Positions 1 through 6,813 of a stretch of 20,454 nt of DNA are shown in pieces; within the stretch, counting starts at the first letter, position 1; every line of letters starts with the position of its first letter. The stretch is taken from NCBI GenBank assembly GCA_023259575.1, contig JALRHN010000017.1, forward strand, positions 1 to 20,454, in the 5' to 3' direction. Under the pieces are notes generated by a model, which was not told the DNA's origin, searched no databases, and saw only the letters and a list, made by a program, of their open reading frames with translations. The position numbers and the translations under genes are program-made. The DNA comes from Candidatus Kapaibacterium sp. (GTDB lineage Bacteria > Bacteroidota > Ignavibacteria > Kapaibacteriales > UBA961).

Positions 1-13
1 ATGTTAAATCTTA

Positions 14-1153
14 ATGATATATCTAGATAATTCTGCTACTACTCAAATAGACAAAGAAGTTGTTGAGTCTATGTTGCCCTGGCTCTATGAAGAATATGGT
101 AATCCTTCCTCTATTTACTCTTTAGGAAGAAAAGCCAGAGTTGCCATAGAAAATGCACGAACAGAAATTGCTCATGCCCTTCATGCTCATCCTGCAGAAA
201 TTATTTTTACTAGCGGTGGCACCGAATCAAATAATACTGTACTAAAAAGTTGCATTCATGAGTCTCAGTTGGTTAATGCTTTAGCTATCTCTTCTATCGA
301 ACATCATGCGATTATTCATCCCGCTGAAAGTTTATCTAAACAAGGTATTCCTGTTCAATATATTAATGTAAATCATGATGGGATTATACTCACAGAGGAA
401 TTACAGAATTATCAATTAGATAATACTCTTATTAGTATCATGCATGCTAATAATGAAATTGGTAGCATTCAACCAATAAAGGATATCAAAGATCTTTTAC
501 CTTCTTCGGCATTACTTCATTCTGATGCTGTTCAAAGCTTTGGTAAAATCCCTGTAAATGTAGATGAACTCGGCATTGATTTTTTGACAATATCAGCCCA
601 TAAAATTCATGGACCAAAAGGTATTGGTGCTATGTTTATTAAAAAAGGTATTGATTTTAAAGCTCATCAACAAGGTGGTGGACAAGAGCGCAATAGACGA
701 GCTGGCACAGAATCCCCAGCTTTGATAGTTGGATTTCAAACCGCTGTCAGAATCGCTATGAATCAATTAGAAAAAAATGCAATACATATGTATTCTTTGA
801 AACAGTTTCTGATTAAACATATTTCATCTCTCATTCCAGATATTCAAATTAATGGGCCAATAGATACAAAGACATCATTACCCTCAATTGTTAATGTTTC
901 ATTTCCAGACAGACCCAATATAGATGGTGAATCTTTATTGCAAATGATGGACATTCAAGACATAGCTGTATCAAATGGATCTGCTTGTGTATCAGGTAGC
1001 CAACAGCCTTCGCATGTATTGTCTGCAATGGGTCGTTCTCAAAAAGAAGCCAAAGCTGCAATTAGATTTTCTTTTTCTAAATACACTACAGAAACTGAAA
1101 TTTTTACTGCTATACATACATTAAAAGACATACTTGATTCATTTGAATCTTAG
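14..1153 (+). CDS. Cysteine desulfurase, NifS/IscS-type (PLP-dependent)
   Basis: Removes sulfur from L-cysteine as an enzyme-bound persulfide for Fe-S cluster assembly or tRNA thiolation; cytoplasmic. The 379 residues are full length for class I desulfurases. Visible family landmarks are the N-terminal MIYLDNSATT, the EHH motif (His97, cofactor-stacking His), HANNEIG (about 145-150), HSDAVQ (Asp171), the PLP lysine in SAHKIHGPKG (Lys197), and the persulfide cysteine in NGSACVSGS (Cys325), which is followed by the EPSHVL-like QPSHVL segment. The SACxS context and nearby PSHVL place it with NifS/IscS rather than SufS. The start is supported because the protein begins exactly where the family does; no Shine-Dalgarno is visible, and little upstream sequence is available. 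No iscU, iscA or regulator follows; the next gene is convergent with 1 bp between stop codons. iscS versus nifS cannot be decided from this window. Confidence 0.95.
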   Translation: MIYLDNSATTQIDKEVVESMLPWLYEEYGNPSSIYSLGRKARVAIENARTEIAHALHAHPAEIIFTSGGTESNNTVLKSCIHESQLVNALAISSIEHHAIIHPAESLSKQGIPVQYINVNHDGIILTEELQNYQLDNTLISIMHANNEIGSIQPIKDIKDLLPSSALLHSDAVQSFGKIPVNVDELGIDFLTISAHKIHGPKGIGAMFIKKGIDFKAHQQGGGQERNRRAGTESPALIVGFQTAVRIAMNQLEKNAIHMYSLKQFLIKHISSLIPDIQINGPIDTKTSLPSIVNVSFPDRPNIDGESLLQMMDIQDIAVSNGSACVSGSQQPSHVLSAMGRSQKEAKAAIRFSFSKYTTETEIFTAIHTLKDILDSFES

Positions 1154-1154
1154 C

Positions 1155-1688
1155 TTATTTACTCTTCTTTAGTGAAATATGTGCTCGCATTTTTTCATAT
1201 TTTTTTGTTCCAATTCCCTTCACATTCATAAGATCTTCTATTTTATCAAATCCTTCTTGATCTCTATATTCAATTATTCTTTCTGCAGTTGCTTCGCCAA
1301 TCCCAGGCAGTCTCATTAATTCATTTTTTGAGGCTTTTTGTATATCGATAATTTGTCCGGCAGACACCTTAGCATGTGAAGAAGAAGGAAAAGCATCTTG
1401 TTTTTTAACAATGGTATCTGCACGTGCAAGTTCTGTCAAAGGATTTCCACTATCATCAATTCCTGTAAATGTGCTTTGTTCAGCATGCGACAAACTATCT
1501 AAGATATGATTAAACATATCTGCAGTATGAAATGTTTGATCTTCCATCAAACTGTGTGGTTGGATGAACTTAATCAATATTCCTAGCATTCCCCCTGAAA
1601 CCAGCATTGCTAAAACTAGAAATTCACCTTTACTAATTCCACATACTGATTGTAAAAAAGTTCTCACTTTTTGAGCATATCCCCTCAT
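1155..1688 (-). CDS. Membrane-anchored helix-hairpin-helix (ComEA-like) protein
   Basis: 177 residues. A basic N-terminus is followed by one transmembrane helix (about 22-41), a Ser/Asp-rich linker (about 45-112), and a C-terminal tandem helix-hairpin-helix unit (about 115-172) with the hairpins LPGIGEATA and VKGIGTKKY. This is the ComEA fold: in competent bacteria such proteins bind incoming double-stranded DNA outside the inner membrane. The predicted topology (short inside, long outside) agrees, but no comEC or pilus gene is nearby, so a role in DNA uptake is only inferred from the family. It is the last gene of the grpE-dnaJ run, 25 bp after dnaJ, with an AGGGG sequence 6 nt before the ATG. 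It ends 1 bp from the convergent cysteine desulfurase, leaving no room for a terminator. Many Bacteroidota carry stand-alone HhH proteins of this kind of uncertain role. Confidence 0.8.
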   Translation of the reverse strand: MRGYAQKVRTFLQSVCGISKGEFLVLAMLVSGGMLGILIKFIQPHSLMEDQTFHTADMFNHILDSLSHAEQSTFTGIDDSGNPLTELARADTIVKKQDAFPSSSHAKVSAGQIIDIQKASKNELMRLPGIGEATAERIIEYRDQEGFDKIEDLMNVKGIGTKKYEKMRAHISLKKSK

Positions 1689-1713
1689 TATTTCCCCTGA
1701 ATGTAGATGTATA

Positions 1714-2901
1714 TTAAGAAAATGCTCCTTTCATCTTATCGAATAAAGCACTTTTTTTCTTTTTACCTTGTTCTTGATTTGAAAAATAATGTGATCTATC
1801 TGGATTTATATGATCGGAACCAGATAAATCATGTATTATTTTCTTTTCTTGAGAATTTAAAGAAGTTGGAACATATACATTTATATGTACATGTTGACTT
1901 CCTTTTCCATTAGCTTGTAAATGTTTAATCCCTTTATCTTTTAATTGTATTACCGTTCCAGGTTGTGTACCAGGTTCTATAGAAATAGATTGCGAGCCAT
2001 AAAGAGTAGGAACTTCAATGGAAGCACCTAGAGTAGCCTCTGGATAACTGACAGATAATTCGAATAATACATCATCATTATCTCTAATAAAGAGCGGATG
2101 TTCTTTTTCTTCAATAACAACTAACACATCTCCAGAATCTCCGCCTCTTCTGCCTGCATTTCCTTTTCCACGCAAAGGTATATAATTACCTTCGCTAACT
2201 CCTGCTGGAATATCTAATGTTTCGGTGCTTTCTCCTTGCGACCTTCCTTCACCGGAACAAGAGCTACATAATTCTTTAATAATATTTCCAGATCCTCCAC
2301 AATTTGCACAAGGAGCAATATTGACAAATTGACCAAACATAGATCTAGAAACTTGTCTTACCTCGCCAGCACCATTACAAGCAGAGCATGTAGAATAACC
2401 AGATCCAGTTTTTGCGCCACTGCCACCACATCCAGTACAAGTACAAAATTTCTTGATTTTTATCGTTTTAGAAACGCCATGAGCAATTTCTTCTAGTGTT
2501 AGAGGCATTCTGATTCTTAAGTCTTGTCCAGGTTGGCCCATAGAAGGCTGACGTCTTCCACCACCGCCGCCACCAAAGAATTCATCAAAAATTGAATTGC
2601 CTTGTCCACCAAAAAACTGATTAAACACACTAAAAACATCATTCATATTTTGATAAGAGTGGAAATCTTGCCCACTCTTCATACCCTGATGTCCAAATCT
2701 GTCATATCTGGCTCTTTTATCTGCATCATTAAGAACTTCGAATGCTTCGGTAGCTTCTTTAAATTTTTCTTCAGCTTCCTTATTATCGGGATTTCTATCA
2801 GGATGATATTGCAAGGCTAATTTTCTATATGAAGATTTTATCTCGTCTAATCCGGCACTTTTGCTTAAGCCCAGCACTTCATAGTAATCACGTTTTTGCA
2901 T
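1714..2901 (-). CDS. dnaJ: Chaperone protein DnaJ (Hsp40)
   Basis: Co-chaperone that delivers unfolded clients to DnaK and stimulates its ATPase; cytoplasmic. 395 residues with every DnaJ module in order: J domain (about 5-70) with the HPD motif at 33-35, a Gly/Phe-rich linker (about 97-125) with a run of six glycines, a zinc domain with four CxxCxGxG repeats (CTGCGGSG 155, CSACNGAG 172, CANCGGSG 198, CSSCSGEG 212), and a C-terminal client-binding and dimer region. The full zinc domain makes this true type-I DnaJ rather than CbpA. It lies 36 bp downstream of grpE on the same strand, the usual pairing; dnaK is not in the window. No Shine-Dalgarno is visible before the ATG. The tail after about 375 is basic (GKKKKS). 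Confidence 0.98.
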   Translation of the reverse strand: MQKRDYYEVLGLSKSAGLDEIKSSYRKLALQYHPDRNPDNKEAEEKFKEATEAFEVLNDADKRARYDRFGHQGMKSGQDFHSYQNMNDVFSVFNQFFGGQGNSIFDEFFGGGGGGRRQPSMGQPGQDLRIRMPLTLEEIAHGVSKTIKIKKFCTCTGCGGSGAKTGSGYSTCSACNGAGEVRQVSRSMFGQFVNIAPCANCGGSGNIIKELCSSCSGEGRSQGESTETLDIPAGVSEGNYIPLRGKGNAGRRGGDSGDVLVVIEEKEHPLFIRDNDDVLFELSVSYPEATLGASIEVPTLYGSQSISIEPGTQPGTVIQLKDKGIKHLQANGKGSQHVHINVYVPTSLNSQEKKIIHDLSGSDHINPDRSHYFSNQEQGKKKKSALFDKMKGAFS

Positions 2902-2937
2902 AATTTTTAAGATATAAAAGAGTAAATGTCAAAATTA

Positions 2938-3480
2938 TTATTCTTGGGATCCAGCTGAAGTGATAACTCTTGAGTGGCGTATCACTTTTTCTTTCAACTT
3001 AAATCCTCTCTGAATTTCTTGGATGATATGTCCTTCTGGAGTTTCTGACGAAGGAATATGTGCTAAAGCTTCATGCATATCAACATTGAAAGGTTCTCCT
3101 GTAACACTTGGAATTGGGCATACACCAGCATCTTCGAATGTTTTGAGTGCTTTTGTATAAATCATTTCCACGCCTTTTAGAAATCCTTCATGATCTACAT
3201 TTATTTTAGCAGCTTCAAGAGCAGCATGTAAATCATCAATTACTGGCAACATCTTTATGATAAGATGCTCATTAGCATAATCAACGATCTCTTGTTTTTC
3301 TTTAAGGGTTCTACGACGAAAATTCTCGAATTCGGCTGTTTTTCTTAGAACAGTTTCTTTTAATTCGTCACGTTCGCGCTCTATTTGTTCAATATATGAT
3401 TCTTCTGATATATGTTCTTCTTGTGGTGAATACTCTAAATTATCATCGTTTTCCATATTAGCTTCAGATTCTGTTGTCAT
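2938..3480 (-). CDS. grpE: GrpE nucleotide-exchange factor for DnaK
   Basis: Releases ADP from DnaK to reset the Hsp70 cycle; acts as a homodimer. 180 residues: an acidic disordered N-terminus (1-28), a long coiled-coil helix (about 29-95, containing EFENFRRRTLKEK, typical of GrpE), and the C-terminal beta domain with the family signature FNVDMHEAL (131-139) and the closing segment GFKLKEKVIRHSRV. First gene of the grpE-dnaJ-HhH run, divergent from the RNase G gene. I looked for a CIRCE element (TTAGCACTC-N9-GAGTGCTAA) in the 175-bp spacer and saw none, so HrcA control is not supported here. Met9 is a possible alternative start; neither ATG has a clear Shine-Dalgarno sequence. Confidence 0.97.
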   Translation of the reverse strand: MTTESEANMENDDNLEYSPQEEHISEESYIEQIERERDELKETVLRKTAEFENFRRRTLKEKQEIVDYANEHLIIKMLPVIDDLHAALEAAKINVDHEGFLKGVEMIYTKALKTFEDAGVCPIPSVTGEPFNVDMHEALAHIPSSETPEGHIIQEIQRGFKLKEKVIRHSRVITSAGSQE

Positions 3481-3573
3481 TGTGTATAAGTATTATAATT
3501 GAATGAAAATTTATGATTTGTGTAAAATAAGGGGCTTATGACGAAGCATATTTATGTTCATTTTATCAAAGTA

Positions 3574-3581
3574 CAAAGTTA
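3574..3581 (-). promoter_or_regulatory. Possible Bacteroidota-type -7 box upstream of grpE
   Basis: On the minus strand the sequence reads TAACTTTG, matching the TAnnTTTG -7 consensus known from Bacteroidota, about 93 bp before the grpE ATG. No good TTG/TTTG -33 partner is seen at the expected distance, so this is weak. Confidence 0.2.
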
Positions 3582-3625
3582 ATGATTCATTTGTTGCGAA
3601 TGGTCTTTATCTGCCCTTTTTTATC

Positions 3626-3633
3626 TAAATTTG
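3626..3633 (+). promoter_or_regulatory. Candidate -7 box (TAAATTTG) for the RNase G gene
   Basis: TAAATTTG fits the TAnnTTTG consensus of Bacteroidota primary sigma factors and lies 22 bp before the first ATG of the RNase G gene. The following bases (CC) give the same ten-base pattern TAWATTTGCC as the box before nuoF at 6771. The -33 element is not convincing. If it is real, the leader is only about 15-20 nt. Confidence 0.35.
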
Positions 3634-3655
3634 CCATCAATTAGCATATGAATCA

Positions 3656-5518
3656 ATGAATTATCATATAGATATGAGAAAAGAAATAGTAATAGCATCT
3701 TCCTTAAATGAAACGAGAATTGCCATAACTGAGAATGGCGAATTATCAGAATTATTTGTAGAAGTGCCGGATAAAGAGCGTTATGTTGGCAATGTATATA
3801 TGGGACGTGTAGAAAAAATCATTCAAGGGATGAATGCAGCTTTTGTTGATATAGGCCTTCCTCAAGGTGCTTTTTTACATTTTTCAGATGTTGATTCTTC
3901 ACTTGAAGAGTCATTTTTTACCGAAGACGAAGAAGATGAAGACTCATCTAAAGATGTTTTGGATCAGCCGAATGAAAGCTTTATTACCATTGATTATTCG
4001 GAACCAAGTAGTTTATTTGTACCTCCATCTGATATTGCAGAAGCAGATTTATCTGAGTTATTAAGTGCATTATTAATGCAACCAACAGTTGGCAAGCCTG
4101 CTGGATATAATGAGATACTGGCTAAAGAACTTCTTGAGCATAATGAAATAGAATTGGAACAAGCACATTCTACAATGAATGCTTCTATGTCTGATTCAGC
4201 AGCAATTGCATTAAGGCTTAAAAAAATGCCTCCTAAACAGAATGTGAATGCAAAACCTCTTCCTACATTTAGCACAAAGAGATCTGGATTAATCAGCATC
4301 AATCTTCAGCCAAAACAAACAATTATTGTTCAAGTTGTAAGAGAAGGATATTCTTCAAAAGGAGTTCGTGTTACAACTAAAGTAGCATTGCCTGGCAGAT
4401 ATATGGTTTTGCTACCTTTTGACAATTTAATAGGTGTTTCTAGAAAGATTGGTTCTGTTAAAGAAAGAAAACGTTTAAGACAACTAGCGAAGTCATTAAT
4501 ACAACCAGGTATAGGTTGCATTGTTCGAACAGCAGCCGAAGATAAAACAGATCAAGAACTTAGTAGAGATTGGGCTGCACTTGTAGAACAATGGCAAGAA
4601 ATGGAGAATAATGTAAAAATTGCAAAAGCACCTTCTTTATTATATAAAGACAAAAATATCACCGGAAGTGTTATTCGAGATTTGTTTACAGAGGAAGTTG
4701 AGCGGGTTGTTATTGATTCTCCCAAACTATATAAAGAAATCACAAGTTATTTGCATTGGGTAGCGCCTGAATTAAGTTCTAAAGTAGAAATGTATCAAGG
4801 CCGTAAAGCATTATTCGACTATTTCAAATTAGAAAAATCAATTCAAGAAACATATGCAAGAAAAGTCTATTTGCCTAGTGGTGGATCTATTGTTATAGAT
4901 CAAACTGAGGCGATGCATGTTGTTGATGTTAATAGTGGGCGATCTACTAGCGAGCATGAACAGGAAAAAAGTGCATTCAGAAATAATATGGAAGCATTAA
5001 AAGCTGTAGCTAAGCAATTAAGACTAAGAGATATAGGTGGGATGATCATAATCGATTTTATTGATATGATGCTAGAAGAAAATAGAAAGAAACTATACAA
5101 TGAAATGCGTCGTGAACTTAGTAAAGATCGAGCGAAAACGGTAGTATATCCTATAACTCAGCTTGGATTAATGCAGATAACACGTCAAAGAATCAGACAA
5201 GCCATATCAGAAAGACTTACTGATACCTGCAAGGTATGCGATGGAGCAGGAAGAATTCGCTCTAGATCTGTGATTCTTCATTCTATTGAGAGATGGTTAA
5301 CATCATTTAGAGCCCAAAATTTAGATTTTAGTGTTGAATTAATTGTACATCCATCAATGGCAGAATATTTAACAGAAGGAGCAATTTCTAGACTTTCAAA
5401 ATTGATGATAAAACATTTCATTAAAATTAAACTAGAAATCAATGATAATATTAATCCAGATGAATTTACATTTGTGTCAACAAGAACATTTAGAGATATA
5501 ACTTCTGATTATCTATAA
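3656..5518 (+). CDS. rng: Ribonuclease E/G family endoribonuclease with S1 insertion
   Basis: Endonuclease for rRNA maturation and mRNA decay. 620 residues; classic RNase G is about 490. An S1 RNA-binding domain starts at about 40 (GNVYMGRVEKIIQGMNAAFV), is interrupted after HFSDV (about 79), and resumes at QTIIVQVVREGYSSKGVRVTT (about 221). The roughly 140 residues between are acidic then mixed and predicted disordered. The catalytic core has VDVNSGR (Asp424) and IDFIDM (Asp467, Asp470), the two metal-binding carboxylate motifs, followed by the zinc-link CKVC (525-528). The RNase E C-terminal degradosome scaffold is absent, so RNase G-like is the better name. Start: an in-frame Met at codon 7 (3674, MRKEIVIAS) resembles the usual N-terminus and is a good alternative; an earlier ATG at 3648 runs straight into a stop. 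The Hc1-like gene follows 16 bp downstream. Confidence 0.93.
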   Translation: MNYHIDMRKEIVIASSLNETRIAITENGELSELFVEVPDKERYVGNVYMGRVEKIIQGMNAAFVDIGLPQGAFLHFSDVDSSLEESFFTEDEEDEDSSKDVLDQPNESFITIDYSEPSSLFVPPSDIAEADLSELLSALLMQPTVGKPAGYNEILAKELLEHNEIELEQAHSTMNASMSDSAAIALRLKKMPPKQNVNAKPLPTFSTKRSGLISINLQPKQTIIVQVVREGYSSKGVRVTTKVALPGRYMVLLPFDNLIGVSRKIGSVKERKRLRQLAKSLIQPGIGCIVRTAAEDKTDQELSRDWAALVEQWQEMENNVKIAKAPSLLYKDKNITGSVIRDLFTEEVERVVIDSPKLYKEITSYLHWVAPELSSKVEMYQGRKALFDYFKLEKSIQETYARKVYLPSGGSIVIDQTEAMHVVDVNSGRSTSEHEQEKSAFRNNMEALKAVAKQLRLRDIGGMIIIDFIDMMLEENRKKLYNEMRRELSKDRAKTVVYPITQLGLMQITRQRIRQAISERLTDTCKVCDGAGRIRSRSVILHSIERWLTSFRAQNLDFSVELIVHPSMAEYLTEGAISRLSKLMIKHFIKIKLEINDNINPDEFTFVSTRTFRDITSDYL

Positions 5519-5534
5519 ATTTTAGGACTCATTC

Positions 5535-5768
5535 ATGAATCAATTCCAAGATTTACTTGTATTAGTTCAAAGCTTTGAGAAAGATTTTGAAAAGTTTTTT
5601 GAGTCACAAAATAAAGAAGCAGGAATAAGAGTTAGAAAACAAATGCAGGTTCTAAAACAAAAAGCCAAATCAATTAGAGATAGCGTACAAAATCAAAAAA
5701 AAGAAATTCCTGCAAAAAGACAAGATGTTGCTATAAGAAATAAACAACAAAATCCTTCAAAAAATTGA
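5535..5768 (+). CDS. Histone H1-like (Hc1 family) small basic protein
   Basis: 77 residues, strongly basic in the C-terminal half. The core has the pattern LVxSFEKDFEKFFExxNKEAGIRVRKQMQxLKQKAKxIRDxVQ, which I recognise from Bacteroidota proteins assigned to the Hc1 (chlamydial histone H1-like) family. The N-terminal 55 residues should form a helical hairpin or coiled coil; the tail (about 56-77) is Lys/Gln/Asn-rich and disordered. A role in nucleoid binding is known for chlamydial Hc1 and only inferred here; RNA binding would also suit its place 16 bp behind RNase G. AGGA lies 8 nt before the ATG. Assignment is from memory of the family pattern. Confidence 0.7.
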   Translation: MNQFQDLLVLVQSFEKDFEKFFESQNKEAGIRVRKQMQVLKQKAKSIRDSVQNQKKEIPAKRQDVAIRNKQQNPSKN

Positions 5769-5858
5769 TGTAATTACAATTGTTTACTTATTTGGCAAGT
5801 ACAATTTTAATAGTAATTTTACATATAACTATACTATTCAAGCTTTAAATACTGATTT

Positions 5859-6701
5859 ATGGATTTACGTTTTCTTTTAATCATTTCTGGCATCATAGGT
5901 AGCTTGGCTATTCTTAGCATTATCATTACTATTGATGTTAAGTTAAAAGTTAAAAAAGGCATTGCTATACTTCGTGATTTATCTTTTGATAAAACACCCT
6001 TATATTCTATTGAGCATAGTCTTGCATCATGTCCAAAACCAGTTAAAATCTATTTAGAACATGCCTTAGCATTGCAGAATAAAATGATTCATTTTGCAAG
6101 TTTAAAACAGATTGGAGAGTTTAGAACATCTATTGATGGCGAATGGAGTCCAATGAGAGCAGATGGACATTTTTTAGCCACAAAGCCTGGTTTTATTTGG
6201 AAATCTCGATTTGGATCTGGCATCATTCCTACTAAAACAGCATGGTTAGAGCTTTTAGATGGCAAAGGATTTGGAGAAGTTAAATTTTTAGGACTTTTCA
6301 CCCTTTTAAATCCAAGTGGCTATGAAGCTGATATATCCTTATTATCTAGATATTTAATGGAATCTATATGGTTTCCAACTGCTTTATTACCAAGCAATTA
6401 TATAAGTTGGAAAGCAGTTGATGATTTGAATGCTATTGCAACCTTATCATATGGAACACAGCATGTATCTGCACAATTTACTTTTAATGAACACGGTGAT
6501 ATAGCATATATTACATCTCATGATAAGTATAGAGATTTTAAAGGATCATTCGAAAAAGAACAGTTTACTTTACACTGTAAAAATTATCAGATTTTCCAAC
6601 AAATTAGAATTCCTTCTGAAGTAGAATTTGTATGGAATTTAGAAAAACAGGATTTCTCTTATGGGAAATTCAAGATTACTTCAATCAAATATGAATTCTA
6701 A
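5859..6701 (+). CDS. Membrane-anchored DUF6544-like protein
   Basis: 280 residues. One N-terminal hydrophobic helix (about 4-25) is followed by a soluble domain. The pattern SCPKPVKIYLEHAL, then KQIGEFRTSIDGEWSPMRADGHF, PGFIWKSRFG, GEVKFLGLFTLLNPSG, and LMESIWFPTALLP matches what I recall of the DUF6544 family (PVxRYLRHAL ... WLPFxAxQ ... PGFVWxARV ... AEAVWLPSALLP). Those proteins have no established biochemical function, and none is proposed here. The gene follows the Hc1-like gene by 90 bp on the same strand, so co-transcription with rng is possible but not shown. No Shine-Dalgarno is visible before the ATG. Confidence 0.7.
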   Translation: MDLRFLLIISGIIGSLAILSIIITIDVKLKVKKGIAILRDLSFDKTPLYSIEHSLASCPKPVKIYLEHALALQNKMIHFASLKQIGEFRTSIDGEWSPMRADGHFLATKPGFIWKSRFGSGIIPTKTAWLELLDGKGFGEVKFLGLFTLLNPSGYEADISLLSRYLMESIWFPTALLPSNYISWKAVDDLNAIATLSYGTQHVSAQFTFNEHGDIAYITSHDKYRDFKGSFEKEQFTLHCKNYQIFQQIRIPSEVEFVWNLEKQDFSYGKFKITSIKYEF

Positions 6702-6732
6702 ATTTACACTAAGTTTTTATTCTGTACACAAT

Positions 6733-6754
6733 CAGTAATTATCACTGCTTTTTT
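6733..6754 (+). terminator. Weak candidate terminator after the DUF6544-like gene
   Basis: A short dyad, CAGT(6733-6736)/ACTG(6744-6747) with a 7-nt loop, is followed by C and six T. The stem is only 4 bp, so this is marginal. Confidence 0.3.
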
Positions 6755-6770
6755 ATAGAATTAAAAACAC

Positions 6771-6778
6771 TATATTTG
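6771..6778 (+). promoter_or_regulatory. Candidate -7 box (TATATTTG) for nuoF
   Basis: TATATTTG matches TAnnTTTG and lies 35 bp before the nuoF ATG, downstream of the weak terminator. The expected -33 position (about 6749-6752) holds only T residues rather than TTG. The following bases CC are shared with the box upstream of the RNase G gene. Confidence 0.4.
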
Positions 6779-6813
6779 CCCAATAAATCATCTCTCAACA
6801 GAGGCTTTGAACT

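Noticed and set aside
1707..1913. 68-codon plus-strand frame opposite the dnaJ 3' end
   Set aside because: Antisense shadow of dnaJ; no independent evidence of expression.
3481..3655. CIRCE heat-shock operator in the grpE/rng spacer
   Set aside because: Searched by eye for the TTAGCACTC/GAGTGCTAA inverted repeat; not present.
3994..4302. 102-codon minus-strand frame opposite the RNase G S1 insertion
   Set aside because: Antisense to a continuous RNase G frame, with no recognisable motif; because the insert itself is poorly conserved, I considered it but found no start context.
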